Shown: positions 1 to 7,760, counted from the stretch's first letter. The stretch is 10,321 bases of DNA from an uncultured Tissierellia bacterium (GCA_902489375.1 CABTZP010000047.1:1-10321); one strand, 5' to 3'. Numbers and translations are program-made. Notes: generated by a model not told the origin, from the letters alone.

Positions 1-157
1 CATAGAGATGAGATATATGTTTTTGATGGCGGAACCCCGACCCCGTCGCCTGAAACCCCCGCCGATAAAGAAGCTCAGCGATCCCTGACATGCTCACGCC
101 GCCGATCCCGATAAAATGAACTTTTTGTCCTGCGGACAAAATATCAAATGTGTACAT
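1..157 (-). CDS. murC: UDP-N-acetylmuramate--L-alanine ligase, N-terminal fragment (runs off left edge)
   Basis: The first 52 codons of a leftward gene are visible; the rest lies outside the window. MurC is the cytoplasmic ATP-dependent ligase that adds L-alanine to UDP-N-acetylmuramic acid, the first step of the peptidoglycan stem peptide. The visible part is the start of the UDP-binding Rossmann-like domain: residues 13-26 read VHFIGIGGVSMSGI, the family's glycine-rich signature near the N-terminus, followed by AELLYRRGF and the ATGSG turn. Most family members have Asp after that Gly-Ser (GSD); here residue 41 is Gly. The start is fixed by an AGGAGGAG ribosome binding site (161-168, reverse strand) a few bases before the ATG at 157-155. 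The gene is divergent from glmU. MurD and other Mur ligases are less likely because of the GIGGxxMSG motif. Confidence 0.85.
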   Translation of the reverse strand, partial: MYTFDILSAGQKVHFIGIGGVSMSGIAELLYRRGFQATGSGFRHQKHISHLY

Positions 158-183
158 ATCTCCTCCTCACTTGTAACTAAATA

Positions 184-194
184 ATCATATCATA
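184..194 (-). promoter_or_regulatory. Possible -10 region for murC
   Basis: On the reverse strand two overlapping TATGAT hexamers lie at 194-189 and 189-184, each matching the sigma-A -10 consensus TATAAT at five of six positions, about 30 bases before the murC start. I could not find a good -35 at normal spacing: TTGGAT at 220-215 is 20 bases from the first copy, which is too far. Treat it as a tentative promoter. Confidence 0.3.
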
Positions 195-251
195 TTGTTC
201 CTTTTCATTTCTTTATCCAAGGCTGATTTTTGCGCGAGGGTTTCCCAATTT

Positions 252-280
252 TTTCGATTTTCTGACAATTCGTGTATAAT
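252..280 (+). promoter_or_regulatory. Probable sigma-A promoter for the glmU operon
   Basis: A perfect -10 hexamer TATAAT lies at 275-280, 54 bases before the glmU start. The hexamer 17 bases upstream, TTTCGA at 252-257, is only a weak match to TTGACA (three of six). The nearby CTGACA at 262-267 is a better match but only 7 bases from the -10. The position in the AT-rich divergent gap between murC and glmU supports a promoter here; it would give a leader of roughly 45 bases. Confidence 0.45.
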
Positions 281-333
281 GAAAAGGTCATGAATCAATC
301 GTTTCTCAACTTTCGTAAGGAAAGGCAAAAAGC

Positions 334-1458
334 GTGAATGTTATTATTTTAGACAATCTTTTTACTGGCGAATGGAAGGCCAGAGGAAGAGAAGATCTGA
401 TTCAAATTTTAGGCAGGTCTATGGAAGAGCTTTTAAAGGATTCGCTTAGGGAAGCGGATCTTAGAATAAAAAGGCGTGAAGAGCTTTCCATTTCGGATTG
501 CGATCAGGTGATGATCGTCAGCGTTGGCGCCTGTGCGGCCTCGGCAAAGGGATTTTCAGCCTTTGCCTCTTCCTCAGCAAGCTGGCTGGTGGATCAAACT
601 GGCCTTGTTGGCGGGATCAAGCTGCAAACGAGCGAGCTAGCTTCTTTTGAAGGAAAAATGTATTTTGAGGACTTCGTTCAAAAGGAGAAAAACCGCGTCG
701 CGATCGAAAAACTCGACCTAGGAAAAGAGGAGGTCATGGTGATGGATGCCCCGCTGATCTCTTCCTTCGATCAATTGCAAAAGGCTCAAAAGCAAAAAGC
801 CGGAGAAATCGCCGCCAAATGGATGAGCAAAGGCGTTCGCATTGACCAGCCTGAGCTGGTGACCATTGAACCCGAAGTGCTTATCGGGGAAGGCAGCTGG
901 ATCTCTGGCATCTGCCGGCTTGCGGGAAAAACAGTCATCGGAAAAAATTGTCGAATTACCGATCGGTCTGAGATTATTGACTCGATTCTGGCTGATCAGG
1001 TCACCGTAAAAAGCTCGTTAATTGAATCATCGACCATGAAAGAAGGCTCAAATATTGGCCCATATTCTCATTTGCGCCCCGGGGCAGAAATTGGGGAAGG
1101 CTGTCATATTGGAAATTTCGTGGAAGTGAAAAATTCAGTCCTGGGCGCGGGCACCAAAGCCGGCCATTTAGCTTATATCGGCGATGCCGATCTGGGAGAA
1201 GACATTAATGTCAGCTGCGGGGTGATTTTCTGCAATTATGATGGAAAAAATAAACACCGTTCAGCGGTCGGATCCCATTCCTTTTTAGGTTCAAACGCGA
1301 ACCTGGTTGCCCCCGTTGCCATTGAAGAAAATGCTTTTATCGCCGCCGGTTCGACGATCACGAAGAACGTCCAGGAAGGCTGCCTGGCCGTTGAACGGGC
1401 GGAGCAGAAAAATATAGAAGGGTACGTTGGAAAAAAGAAAATAGAGGGCAAACTGTAG
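334..1458 (+). CDS. glmU: GlmU-like glucosamine-1-phosphate N-acetyltransferase with degenerate uridylyltransferase domain
   Basis: Normal GlmU is a cytoplasmic bifunctional enzyme of about 455 residues that acetylates glucosamine-1-phosphate and then couples it to UTP to give UDP-GlcNAc. This protein has 374. Its left-handed beta-helix acetyltransferase half (about 172-374) looks complete: E. coli R333, K351, catalytic H363, Y366, N377, K392 and R440 correspond to R248, K266, H278, Y281, N292, K307 and R355, all at a constant offset of 85. The N-terminal half is about 85 residues short and lacks the LxxGxGTRM loop, the PKxLH lysine, the GTxHA motif and the YGDVPL aspartate. Remnants persist: NVIIL at 2-6, a GRSMEELLKDSLREAD helix, and 140-170 resembling the domain linker. 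The start is GTG at 334, with AAGGAAAGG at 317-325. The gene is first in the operon, 25 bases before prs. The acetyltransferase call is firm; pyrophosphorylase activity is doubtful. Confidence 0.88.
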   Translation: MNVIILDNLFTGEWKARGREDLIQILGRSMEELLKDSLREADLRIKRREELSISDCDQVMIVSVGACAASAKGFSAFASSSASWLVDQTGLVGGIKLQTSELASFEGKMYFEDFVQKEKNRVAIEKLDLGKEEVMVMDAPLISSFDQLQKAQKQKAGEIAAKWMSKGVRIDQPELVTIEPEVLIGEGSWISGICRLAGKTVIGKNCRITDRSEIIDSILADQVTVKSSLIESSTMKEGSNIGPYSHLRPGAEIGEGCHIGNFVEVKNSVLGAGTKAGHLAYIGDADLGEDINVSCGVIFCNYDGKNKHRSAVGSHSFLGSNANLVAPVAIEENAFIAAGSTITKNVQEGCLAVERAEQKNIEGYVGKKKIEGKL

Positions 1459-1483
1459 CCCGAAAGATGTTGAAGGAGGAGCC

Positions 1484-2437
1484 ATGGAAAAGTTGGGAAT
1501 GAAAGTGTTTACAGGAACAGCAAATATCCCCTTTGCTCAGGCCATATGTGATCGCTTGGGCGTGGAACTGGGAAAGGCCGACGTCAGTCAGTTTGCCGAC
1601 GGGGAAACCTCGGTAAAGATCAATGAGACGGTTCGAGGCTATGAAACCTTTATTGTTCAGTCGACATCAACGCCTGTGAACGATCATCTCATGGAAGTGT
1701 TGATCATGGCCGATGCCCTTAAAAGAGCTTCAGCAAGCAAAATTAACCTTGTATTGCCTTATTACGGCTACGCCCGGCAAGATCGAAAGACCCGGGGGAG
1801 GGAGCCGATCACCGCAAAAATGGTCGCCGATCTGATTGAAACCGTAGGCGTTGACCGGGTGGTGACGATGGACCTGCACGCCGGTCAGATTCAGGGTTAT
1901 TTTAATATTCCGGTGGACCATATGACAGCAGCCAAGTTTCAGGCCCGGTTCTTCCAGCCTCTGGTCGAAAAGGAACCGGAAAAATGGGTGGTCGCCTCGC
2001 CTGATATTGGCGGCGTGGCCCGTGCCCGGAAATTTTCCCACCTCTTGGATCTTCCCATTGCCATCATTGAAAAAATCAGACCCAAGCCAAATGTATCCTA
2101 TGTAACCAACGTCATTGGCGATGTTGAAGGAAAAAACTGCATTCTCCTGGATGATATCATTGACACCGCCGGCACCATCACAAACGCTGCCAGACTCTTA
2201 AAGGAATCTGGTGCTGCGGATGTGTATATTACCGCTTCTCACGGGGTTTTAAGCGGCCCCGCGGTTGAGCGAATCATGGATTCGCCCGTAAAAAAATGTG
2301 TCATTACCGACTCCATCCAGATTCCGGAGGAAAAGAAGTTCCCCAAACTTGAAGTCATTACCCTGGTTCCTCTCCTCGCGCAGACGATTGAGAGAATTTA
2401 TCGCTATGAGTCAGTCAGTGAGCTGTTTGACGCATGA
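1484..2437 (+). CDS. prs: Ribose-phosphate pyrophosphokinase (PRPP synthase)
   Basis: This cytoplasmic enzyme makes PRPP from ribose-5-phosphate and ATP, for purine, pyrimidine, NAD, histidine and tryptophan synthesis. At 317 residues it is the normal length for class I bacterial enzymes. Motifs seen are FADGE (37-41), the ATP-binding YARQDRK (96-102), MDLHAGQIQGYF (129-140), SPDIGGVARAR (172-182) and the PRPP/ribose-phosphate loop DDIIDTAGT (223-231), with the usual SVSELF near the C-terminus. The catalytic flexible loop reads EKIRPKPNVSYV (196-207) where most relatives have DKRRPxPNVxEV; the lysine and second arginine are kept. The start at 1484 is chosen for AAGGAGGA at 1473-1480; the alternative ATG at 1499 would be too far from it. 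It follows glmU, as in B. subtilis gcaD-prs, and overlaps pth by four bases (ATGA). Confidence 0.97.
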   Translation: MEKLGMKVFTGTANIPFAQAICDRLGVELGKADVSQFADGETSVKINETVRGYETFIVQSTSTPVNDHLMEVLIMADALKRASASKINLVLPYYGYARQDRKTRGREPITAKMVADLIETVGVDRVVTMDLHAGQIQGYFNIPVDHMTAAKFQARFFQPLVEKEPEKWVVASPDIGGVARARKFSHLLDLPIAIIEKIRPKPNVSYVTNVIGDVEGKNCILLDDIIDTAGTITNAARLLKESGAADVYITASHGVLSGPAVERIMDSPVKKCVITDSIQIPEEKKFPKLEVITLVPLLAQTIERIYRYESVSELFDA

Positions 2438-3120
2438 AGACCTATGTGATTGCCGGCCTGGGAAATCCTGGGGACCGATACACCAACACCAGGCATAATG
2501 TCGGCTTTAAAGCAATCGATCTTTTGGGCCTCCAGCTGGGCATTCAAAATCCTCGGGTAAAATGGAACGCGCTGGTTTCCGAAGGGCGGGTCGGGGAAAA
2601 CAAGATCATCCTGGTTAAGCCACAGACCTTTATGAACCGGTCTGGCCTGGCCATTGCCCCGATTGTCGATTTTTACAAAATCCCCCATTCCAATTTGATG
2701 GTCATCCATGATGATATCGACATCGATTGGGGAACGATCCGGATTCGGCCTCATGGGTCAGCTGGAACCCATAATGGGATGAAATCAGTAATCAGCGCCC
2801 TTGGCGCCGAGAATTTTCCCCGCATTAAAATCGCGGTGGGGAAAAGACCAGCCGTGATGGATTTGGCCGATTTTGTCCTCAGTAATTTCGTTAAAAATGA
2901 GATGCCGATCCTAAACGATGAACTGGATGCGGCGGTAAAGGCCTTTTTGACCTATCTTGATCTGGGCTCAGTGGAAGCGATGAACCAGTGGAATGGGTGG
3001 AAGTCACCCTCCCTTCCGAAATTGAGCTCGGAGGAGATCCGGGAGGCCAAAACAGAAAAAAAGAAGCGTATGGAACAGGCCGAATTTAGTAAAACCTGCG
3101 ATTATTGCGGTAAAAAATGA
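2434..3120 (+). CDS. pth: Peptidyl-tRNA hydrolase with C-terminal extension
   Basis: Pth cleaves the ester bond of peptidyl-tRNAs that drop off ribosomes, recycling tRNA in the cytoplasm. The catalytic and binding residues fall at nearly the same positions as in E. coli: N11 (in GLGNPG), H21 (TRHNVGF), N68 (TFMNRSG), D93 (IHDDIDID) and N114 (THNG). The usual GGHNG is GTHNG here. The core ends near residue 187; bacterial Pth is usually about 185-195 residues. This protein has 228, the extra 40 being a charged, lysine- and glutamate-rich stretch ending TCDYCGKK, a single CxxC pair. Its ATG overlaps the prs stop (ATGA), and no strong ribosome binding site precedes it, so translation is probably coupled to prs. 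B. subtilis has ctc between prs and pth; it is absent here. Confidence 0.96.
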   Translation: MKTYVIAGLGNPGDRYTNTRHNVGFKAIDLLGLQLGIQNPRVKWNALVSEGRVGENKIILVKPQTFMNRSGLAIAPIVDFYKIPHSNLMVIHDDIDIDWGTIRIRPHGSAGTHNGMKSVISALGAENFPRIKIAVGKRPAVMDLADFVLSNFVKNEMPILNDELDAAVKAFLTYLDLGSVEAMNQWNGWKSPSLPKLSSEEIREAKTEKKKRMEQAEFSKTCDYCGKK

Positions 3121-6100
3121 ATATTTTTACTTCTTTGCTTCAAGAGGATACTCAGTTTCGCCTTCTATTAAATTCGATGGAAGAAGGCTCCCGTCACTAT
3201 GACATTCATGGATTGGTCGAAGAAAGCACAGGCCATTTTCTGCTCTCCCTATTAGAGAGCAGAGATGCGCCTGTTTTTCTCGTGACCGCGAATGAAAAAA
3301 GAGCCATGGCCTTGGAAGAAGATTTGGGGCCTTTATCCGGAGACCGGGCCATCTATTTTCCTGCTGAGGAAACCCATTATTTCCGGACCCAATCCGTGAT
3401 CTCATCAACCCGAAAAAAGAGAATCCGGGCAATGGAAAGACTCGCTCAGGGAGAAAAGCTGATTATCCTGACCACTCTTTCGGCCATAAAAAAGCCCATC
3501 TCTCCCCTGGAAAGGGTCAAAAGCCAAATTTTCTTCCTGGAAGCCGGGGAAGAGGCGGACCGGGAAAAGCTTTTAGAAAAACTCATTCGCCTTTCCTATG
3601 AGCGGGTCATGACGGTGGAAAGCCGAGGGCAATTTGCTGTTCGTGGAGACATCCTTGATATTTTTCCTCCGGGAGCGGAAGAGGCGATTCGGATTGAATT
3701 TTTTGATAATCAGATTGACAGCATCCGCACCTTTTCCATTGAAAATCAGCGTTCAGACCAAAAGCTGGACCGGGTCTCGATTGGCCCTTCCCGGGCGTTC
3801 ATCTTCGATTCAGAGGATATTACGGATATTAAGAAGGGAATGACGAAAGACCTGGGCCTGTTAAATAAGCCCAAAGAAGGACAGAACGCAGAACAGGCAA
3901 AGGAAATCTTTCAAAGGTATTTAGCGGATCTAAGCGAAAATGGTTCGATTAAGGATATGGATCTGGCCCTGCCTTATGTGAAGAAATCAAAACTGGCTCA
4001 TCTCTATGATTATTTGCCTGATGATGGGGTGATCGTCTATGAAGATTTAAGGAGAATTTTAGAAAATGAGGATCAGACCGTTCTTTTGGATCAGGAGGAC
4101 CTGACCGATGCATTTTTTCAGGGAGAAATTCTTCAATCTCACCTTCGCTCAGTCCAAAATCCCAGAGCTTATTTATCCGAAATGGATCGGCTATTTTCGA
4201 TCAACCTCACGCAAATTCTAAAACAGCCTGTCTTTTTTCAGCCCGACCTGCTTCTTGAAATTCATTCACTTGCCATTGGAAGCTTTCAAAAACATTGGGA
4301 TGACTTTATCAGCGACCTGAAAAGACGGATCCGTGAGGGCTATCAGCTTCTGATTTTCGCCGGCCCCCATCCCGAACTTTTACAGGGTCAGCTTCAAGAG
4401 TCGGGCCTTTCATCGGTGATCATTCCCTATGAAGAGGAAGGAAAAAAGCCTCTGCCCGGAACGATTGCGCTTGTGAACCGGTCTCTTTCCCGAGGCTTCA
4501 TGTACCCCCAAAGCCGGATCGCCATTTATACCTTTTATGAGATTTCCGGCGCGAGAGAAAAAAAGAATAAAAAGCGGAAAAAAATGACCGGGTCCTTTTT
4601 TGACTACCAGGACCTGGAGCCGGGAGATTATATTGTCCATGAGCAGCATGGAATCGGCCAGTATCAAGGCTCTGAAAGCATGACCGTCGAAGGGCTGACG
4701 AAGGACTATCTTAAAATCTCTTATCAAAAAAGCGATGTTCTCTATGTTCCGATTGAAGACATGAGCCTCTTAACCAAATATGTTGGGAAAGAAGGAAAAA
4801 AACCCAGACTCTCCTCATTAGGATCAGGCGATTGGAAAAAATCCAAGGCCAAAGTGAAAAAAGCCGTCGACGCCATCGCCGACGATCTTATTGACCTATA
4901 CGCCAAAAGAGCCAAAATCAAAGGTCACGCCTTTGCCCCTGACAGTCCCTGGCAGAAAGATTTTGAGGAAGCTTTCCCTTATCAGGAAACCCCTTCTCAG
5001 CTCCGGGCGATGGAGGAGATCAAAAAGGACATGGAATCTGACCGGCCCATGGACCGGCTATTATGCGGAGACGTTGGCTATGGAAAAACGGAACTTGCCT
5101 TAAGAGCTGCCTTTAAGGCGATTATGGATGGCAAGCAGGTCGCCTTTCTCTGCCCAACGACCATCCTAACCCAGCAGCACTATCAAACGATGGTGGAGCG
5201 CTTTCGAAGCTTTCCTTTACGCGTTGAATTTTTGTCTCGCTTTAAGTCCAGGGATCAGCAAAAAGAGCTGATCAAGGCGATTCATCAAGGCGCCGTTGAC
5301 CTGGTCGTAGGAACCCATCGTCTTCTTTCACAGGATGTTTCTTTTCATGATCTGGGCCTTTTGGTAATTGATGAAGAGCAGAGATTCGGTGTGAAAGATA
5401 AAGAGAAGATGAAAAGGCTAAAGGAAAATGTCGATGTCCTGACCCTTTCCGCTACGCCGATACCGCGAACCCTTCAGTTATCTCTAACGGGAATCCGAGA
5501 CATGAGCCTTTTGGAAGAGCCGCCGGCTGACCGTTATCCGACCACTACGTATGTGCTGGAAAACAATCCCCTCGTTTTAAGGGATGCGATCGAACGAGAA
5601 ATCGATCGAAACGGGCAGGTTTTCTTCATCTCCAATCGGGTATATGATATTTATAAAATTCAGGATCAGCTTCAGGCCCTGGTTCCCCGGGCCAGCATCT
5701 CGGTGGCCCACGGACAGATGTCTTCAGCCCAGTTGGAAAGCGTTATGGAGGAATTTGTCACGGGGAAAACGGATATCCTCCTTTCCACAACCATCGTCGA
5801 AACGGGAATGGATATTGCCAATGTCAATACCCTGATCGTTCTTCGGGCGGATCGGATGGGCTTATCTCAGCTCTACCAGTTAAAGGGAAGGATCGGACGT
5901 GCCGACCGAAGATCATACGCCTATTTTACCTATGAACGAGATCGCGTTTTAAATGAGAATTCGGAAAAACGTCTTAAGGCCATCCGCGATTTCACAGAGT
6001 TTGGCTCGGGATACAAGATCGCCATGAGAGATTTGGAGCTTCGAGGAGCGGGGAATCTTTTGGGAACAGGGCAATCGGGCCATGTCGATGCCATTGGATA

Positions 6101-6638
6101 TGAACTTTATGTCAAGCTTCTGGAAGAAGCGGTGTCCCGGGCAAAAGGAAAAGCAAAAGAAAAAAAGCAGGAATCGATCAATGTCGATATCAAAGTTTCA
6201 GCTTTTATCCCAGACGATTATATCCAGGCCTCTTCCGAAAAAATTAGGATGTACAGAAAAATAGCTAATATTGAAAATGACGAGGATTATAGTACAATCA
6301 TAGAAGAATTGATTGATCGATATGGAGATCCTCCGAACAGCCTGATTCATTTAATGGATATCATGCTGATCAAAACAATGGCAACCCTAGTGGGTTTTTC
6401 TCAGGTGAAAGAGCTTGAGGGGCAAGTTGAGCTTCGCTACAAGGAATTTTCTCTGTTTTCGGTAGAGGAGCTGGAAGCGATCTCAAAAAAGTATCGGGGT
6501 CCCCTTTCTTTTGACTTTCAGAAGGCGCCGAAGTTTAAAGTCGCTGCTGGTCAGGAGAAAATCAAAGATGTTCAGTCTTTACTCAAGCTGATCTTAAAAA
6601 TAAAAAAGAGTGAAAAAAATGGAGGTAATGATGAATAA
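3117..6638 (+). CDS. mfd: Transcription-repair coupling factor
   Basis: Mfd removes RNA polymerase stalled at DNA lesions and recruits UvrA for nucleotide excision repair. The 1173 residues are a full-length protein. Domains in order: the UvrB-like N-terminal module (about 1-230), a linker, a CarD-like RNA polymerase-interaction domain (about 495-560, starting DLEPGDYIVHEQHGIGQY), the RecG-like superfamily 2 translocase (about 620-950), the TRG motif region (about 955-995, with GSGYKIAMRDLELRGAGNLL), and the C-terminal regulatory domain (about 1020-1150). Translocase motifs are GDVGYGKTE (Walker A, 651-659), DEEQ (752-755), SAT (778-780) and QLKGRIGR (921-928); the last is usually QLRGRVGR. 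The ATG overlaps the pth stop codon (ATGA) with no clear ribosome binding site, so it is probably coupled to pth. The pth-mfd neighbourhood is conserved in Firmicutes. Confidence 0.98.
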   Translation: MNIFTSLLQEDTQFRLLLNSMEEGSRHYDIHGLVEESTGHFLLSLLESRDAPVFLVTANEKRAMALEEDLGPLSGDRAIYFPAEETHYFRTQSVISSTRKKRIRAMERLAQGEKLIILTTLSAIKKPISPLERVKSQIFFLEAGEEADREKLLEKLIRLSYERVMTVESRGQFAVRGDILDIFPPGAEEAIRIEFFDNQIDSIRTFSIENQRSDQKLDRVSIGPSRAFIFDSEDITDIKKGMTKDLGLLNKPKEGQNAEQAKEIFQRYLADLSENGSIKDMDLALPYVKKSKLAHLYDYLPDDGVIVYEDLRRILENEDQTVLLDQEDLTDAFFQGEILQSHLRSVQNPRAYLSEMDRLFSINLTQILKQPVFFQPDLLLEIHSLAIGSFQKHWDDFISDLKRRIREGYQLLIFAGPHPELLQGQLQESGLSSVIIPYEEEGKKPLPGTIALVNRSLSRGFMYPQSRIAIYTFYEISGAREKKNKKRKKMTGSFFDYQDLEPGDYIVHEQHGIGQYQGSESMTVEGLTKDYLKISYQKSDVLYVPIEDMSLLTKYVGKEGKKPRLSSLGSGDWKKSKAKVKKAVDAIADDLIDLYAKRAKIKGHAFAPDSPWQKDFEEAFPYQETPSQLRAMEEIKKDMESDRPMDRLLCGDVGYGKTELALRAAFKAIMDGKQVAFLCPTTILTQQHYQTMVERFRSFPLRVEFLSRFKSRDQQKELIKAIHQGAVDLVVGTHRLLSQDVSFHDLGLLVIDEEQRFGVKDKEKMKRLKENVDVLTLSATPIPRTLQLSLTGIRDMSLLEEPPADRYPTTTYVLENNPLVLRDAIEREIDRNGQVFFISNRVYDIYKIQDQLQALVPRASISVAHGQMSSAQLESVMEEFVTGKTDILLSTTIVETGMDIANVNTLIVLRADRMGLSQLYQLKGRIGRADRRSYAYFTYERDRVLNENSEKRLKAIRDFTEFGSGYKIAMRDLELRGAGNLLGTGQSGHVDAIGYELYVKLLEEAVSRAKGKAKEKKQESINVDIKVSAFIPDDYIQASSEKIRMYRKIANIENDEDYSTIIEELIDRYGDPPNSLIHLMDIMLIKTMATLVGFSQVKELEGQVELRYKEFSLFSVEELEAISKKYRGPLSFDFQKAPKFKVAAGQEKIKDVQSLLKLILKIKKSEKNGGNDE

Positions 6639-7590
6639 GAAGATGACGAAATTCGCAGGAATTGGCTTAGCAGCTGCTTTGCTCCTTACCGGATGCGGAA
6701 ATGGAAACGGCGGCGGAACCTACGCGACAGTCGATGGAAAAGCGATCCCTCAGGACAAATATGATGCCCAGTTAAAACTCTATAAAAATATTTTAGCAGC
6801 CCAGTATCAGCTTCCAGTCTCGATTTCCAATTCTTTAATTCAGGAAACCGTGATGATGTCTGATCTGGAGAAAAACAAGGTTTCGATTCCAGAAGATGAA
6901 TATAAAGTGGAGTATGAAAAGGCGATTGAAACCTACGGCGGTCCCGAAGCATACCAACAGGCCTTAAAGCAGCTGGATGTAACGGATCAGGAAATGCGTG
7001 ACTCGCTGAAATATGAAACCATCTCCCGGATTCATCATGAATGGTTCACCAAAAATCATATGCCTTCCGATGCGGAAATGAAAAAATACTTCGAAGACAA
7101 TAAAAACACCCTGGTCACTGTGGATTCCAGCCACATTCTAGTAAAAACGGAAGAAGAGGCGAAAAAGGTCAAAGAACGGCTGGCCAAGGGAGAAAAGTTT
7201 GAAGACATCGCGAAAGAAGTTTCTACCGACAAGGGCAGCGCGGTGAAGGGCGGAGCCTTAGGTGAGCAGACCGCGGATGCTTTCGTACCGGAATTTTCAA
7301 AGGCCTTGGAGGGTCTTAAGGAAGGTCAGATTTCCGAGCCGGTCAAATCCGAATACGGCTACCATATCATCCGTGTGAATAAGAAAAATGATTCTTTTGA
7401 GTCGAAGAAAAAGGAAATCGCAGAGCAACTTACCGGTACGGCCTATAGTGACTATATCCAAGACCTCATGAAGAAGGCCAAAGTAGAAATTAAAGGTCAG
7501 GAAGCAAAGGTTGATGAGGGTCAGCAATCCGGTGAACCGGAAAAGGCAGACCAATCGCAGCCAGCCGAATCTCAGCAGTCTTCCAAATAA
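6631..7590 (+). CDS. prsA: PrsA-like peptidyl-prolyl cis-trans isomerase lipoprotein
   Basis: This is a membrane-anchored foldase that helps exported proteins fold outside the membrane. The 319 residues begin with a lipoprotein signal peptide: lysines at 3, 4 and 7, a hydrophobic stretch, and the lipobox LLTGC with the lipidated cysteine at 22. A SurA/PrsA-type chaperone region follows (about 30-160), then a parvulin (PpiC) rotamase domain at about 165-252 with SSHILVKTEEEA, KGGALG, FVPEF and EYGYHIIRV. The tail (290-319) is rich in Gln, Ser and Glu and is probably disordered. The start is chosen for GGAGGT at 6621-6626 and for a compact signal peptide; upstream in-frame starts GTG 6610 and ATG 6619 overlap or precede that site. 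The gene overlaps mfd by eight bases, so it is likely cotranscribed. A prsA gene after mfd is seen in other clostridia. Residue-level substrates are unknown. Confidence 0.92.
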   Translation: MNKKMTKFAGIGLAAALLLTGCGNGNGGGTYATVDGKAIPQDKYDAQLKLYKNILAAQYQLPVSISNSLIQETVMMSDLEKNKVSIPEDEYKVEYEKAIETYGGPEAYQQALKQLDVTDQEMRDSLKYETISRIHHEWFTKNHMPSDAEMKKYFEDNKNTLVTVDSSHILVKTEEEAKKVKERLAKGEKFEDIAKEVSTDKGSAVKGGALGEQTADAFVPEFSKALEGLKEGQISEPVKSEYGYHIIRVNKKNDSFESKKKEIAEQLTGTAYSDYIQDLMKKAKVEIKGQEAKVDEGQQSGEPEKADQSQPAESQQSSK

Positions 7591-7720
7591 AAAAGGTTTC
7601 GGAAGAAAAAGAGGAAAAATATTTCGGGCGTTTTCCCTGCTTGGGCAAAAGAGTGTGATTTCAAGCCTTTTAGCGGGTCCCCAAAAGACGACTTCGCATA
7701 TTTATCTACGTATTGGAACT
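7591..7720 (+). other. Noncoding leader between prsA and pgk
   Basis: I see no credible gene or strong promoter in this stretch. The best -10-like hexamer is CATATT at 7697-7702 with no -35. One local hairpin is visible: TTTTCCC (7631-7637) against GGGcAAAA (7643-7650) with a 5-base loop and one bulge. The heptamer CGGAAGA at 7600-7606 recurs inside the 5' arm of the downstream terminator (7725-7731), so it could in principle compete for the 3' arm. No known riboswitch or T-box signature was recognised. Confidence 0.4.
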
Positions 7721-7760
7721 GGAGCGGAAGAGCCAGAAGGGGCTTTTCCGCTCCTTTTTT
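7721..7760 (+). terminator. Strong intrinsic terminator hairpin directly before pgk
   Basis: The arms 7721-7734 (GGAGCGGAAGAGCC) and 7741-7754 (GGCTTTTCCGCTCC) form a 14-bp stem with a single G-U wobble and a 6-base loop, followed by six T at 7755-7760. This is a textbook Rho-independent terminator for the glmU-prsA transcript. It is unusual that the pgk ribosome binding site AAGGAGG (7761-7767) starts at the very next base, so no promoter fits between them; pgk must be reached by read-through or by a start upstream of the hairpin. Confidence 0.9.

Noticed and set aside
290..337. A 15-codon reading frame (ATG 290 to TGA 335-337) overlapping the glmU GTG start, possible leader peptide
   Set aside because: The putative transcript start from the TATAAT at 275-280 would be only a few bases before this ATG, leaving no ribosome binding site in the message, and the peptide has no regulatory codon run. 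Chance is the simpler explanation.
2404..2754. Antisense open frame of 116 codons across prs/pth
   Set aside because: It lies opposite strongly conserved Pth coding sequence and shows no domain or ribosome binding site; it is a shadow frame.
6610..6630. Longer prsA starts at GTG 6610 or ATG 6619
   Set aside because: They precede or overlap the GGAGGT at 6621-6626 and would place extra acidic and methionine residues before the signal peptide; ATG 6631 gives a normal lipoprotein leader.
7591..7760. T-box or known metabolite riboswitch ahead of pgk
   Set aside because: The T-box core GGTGGNACCGCG is absent (only a loose TTGGAACTGGAGCGG), and no recognised aptamer consensus could be matched.
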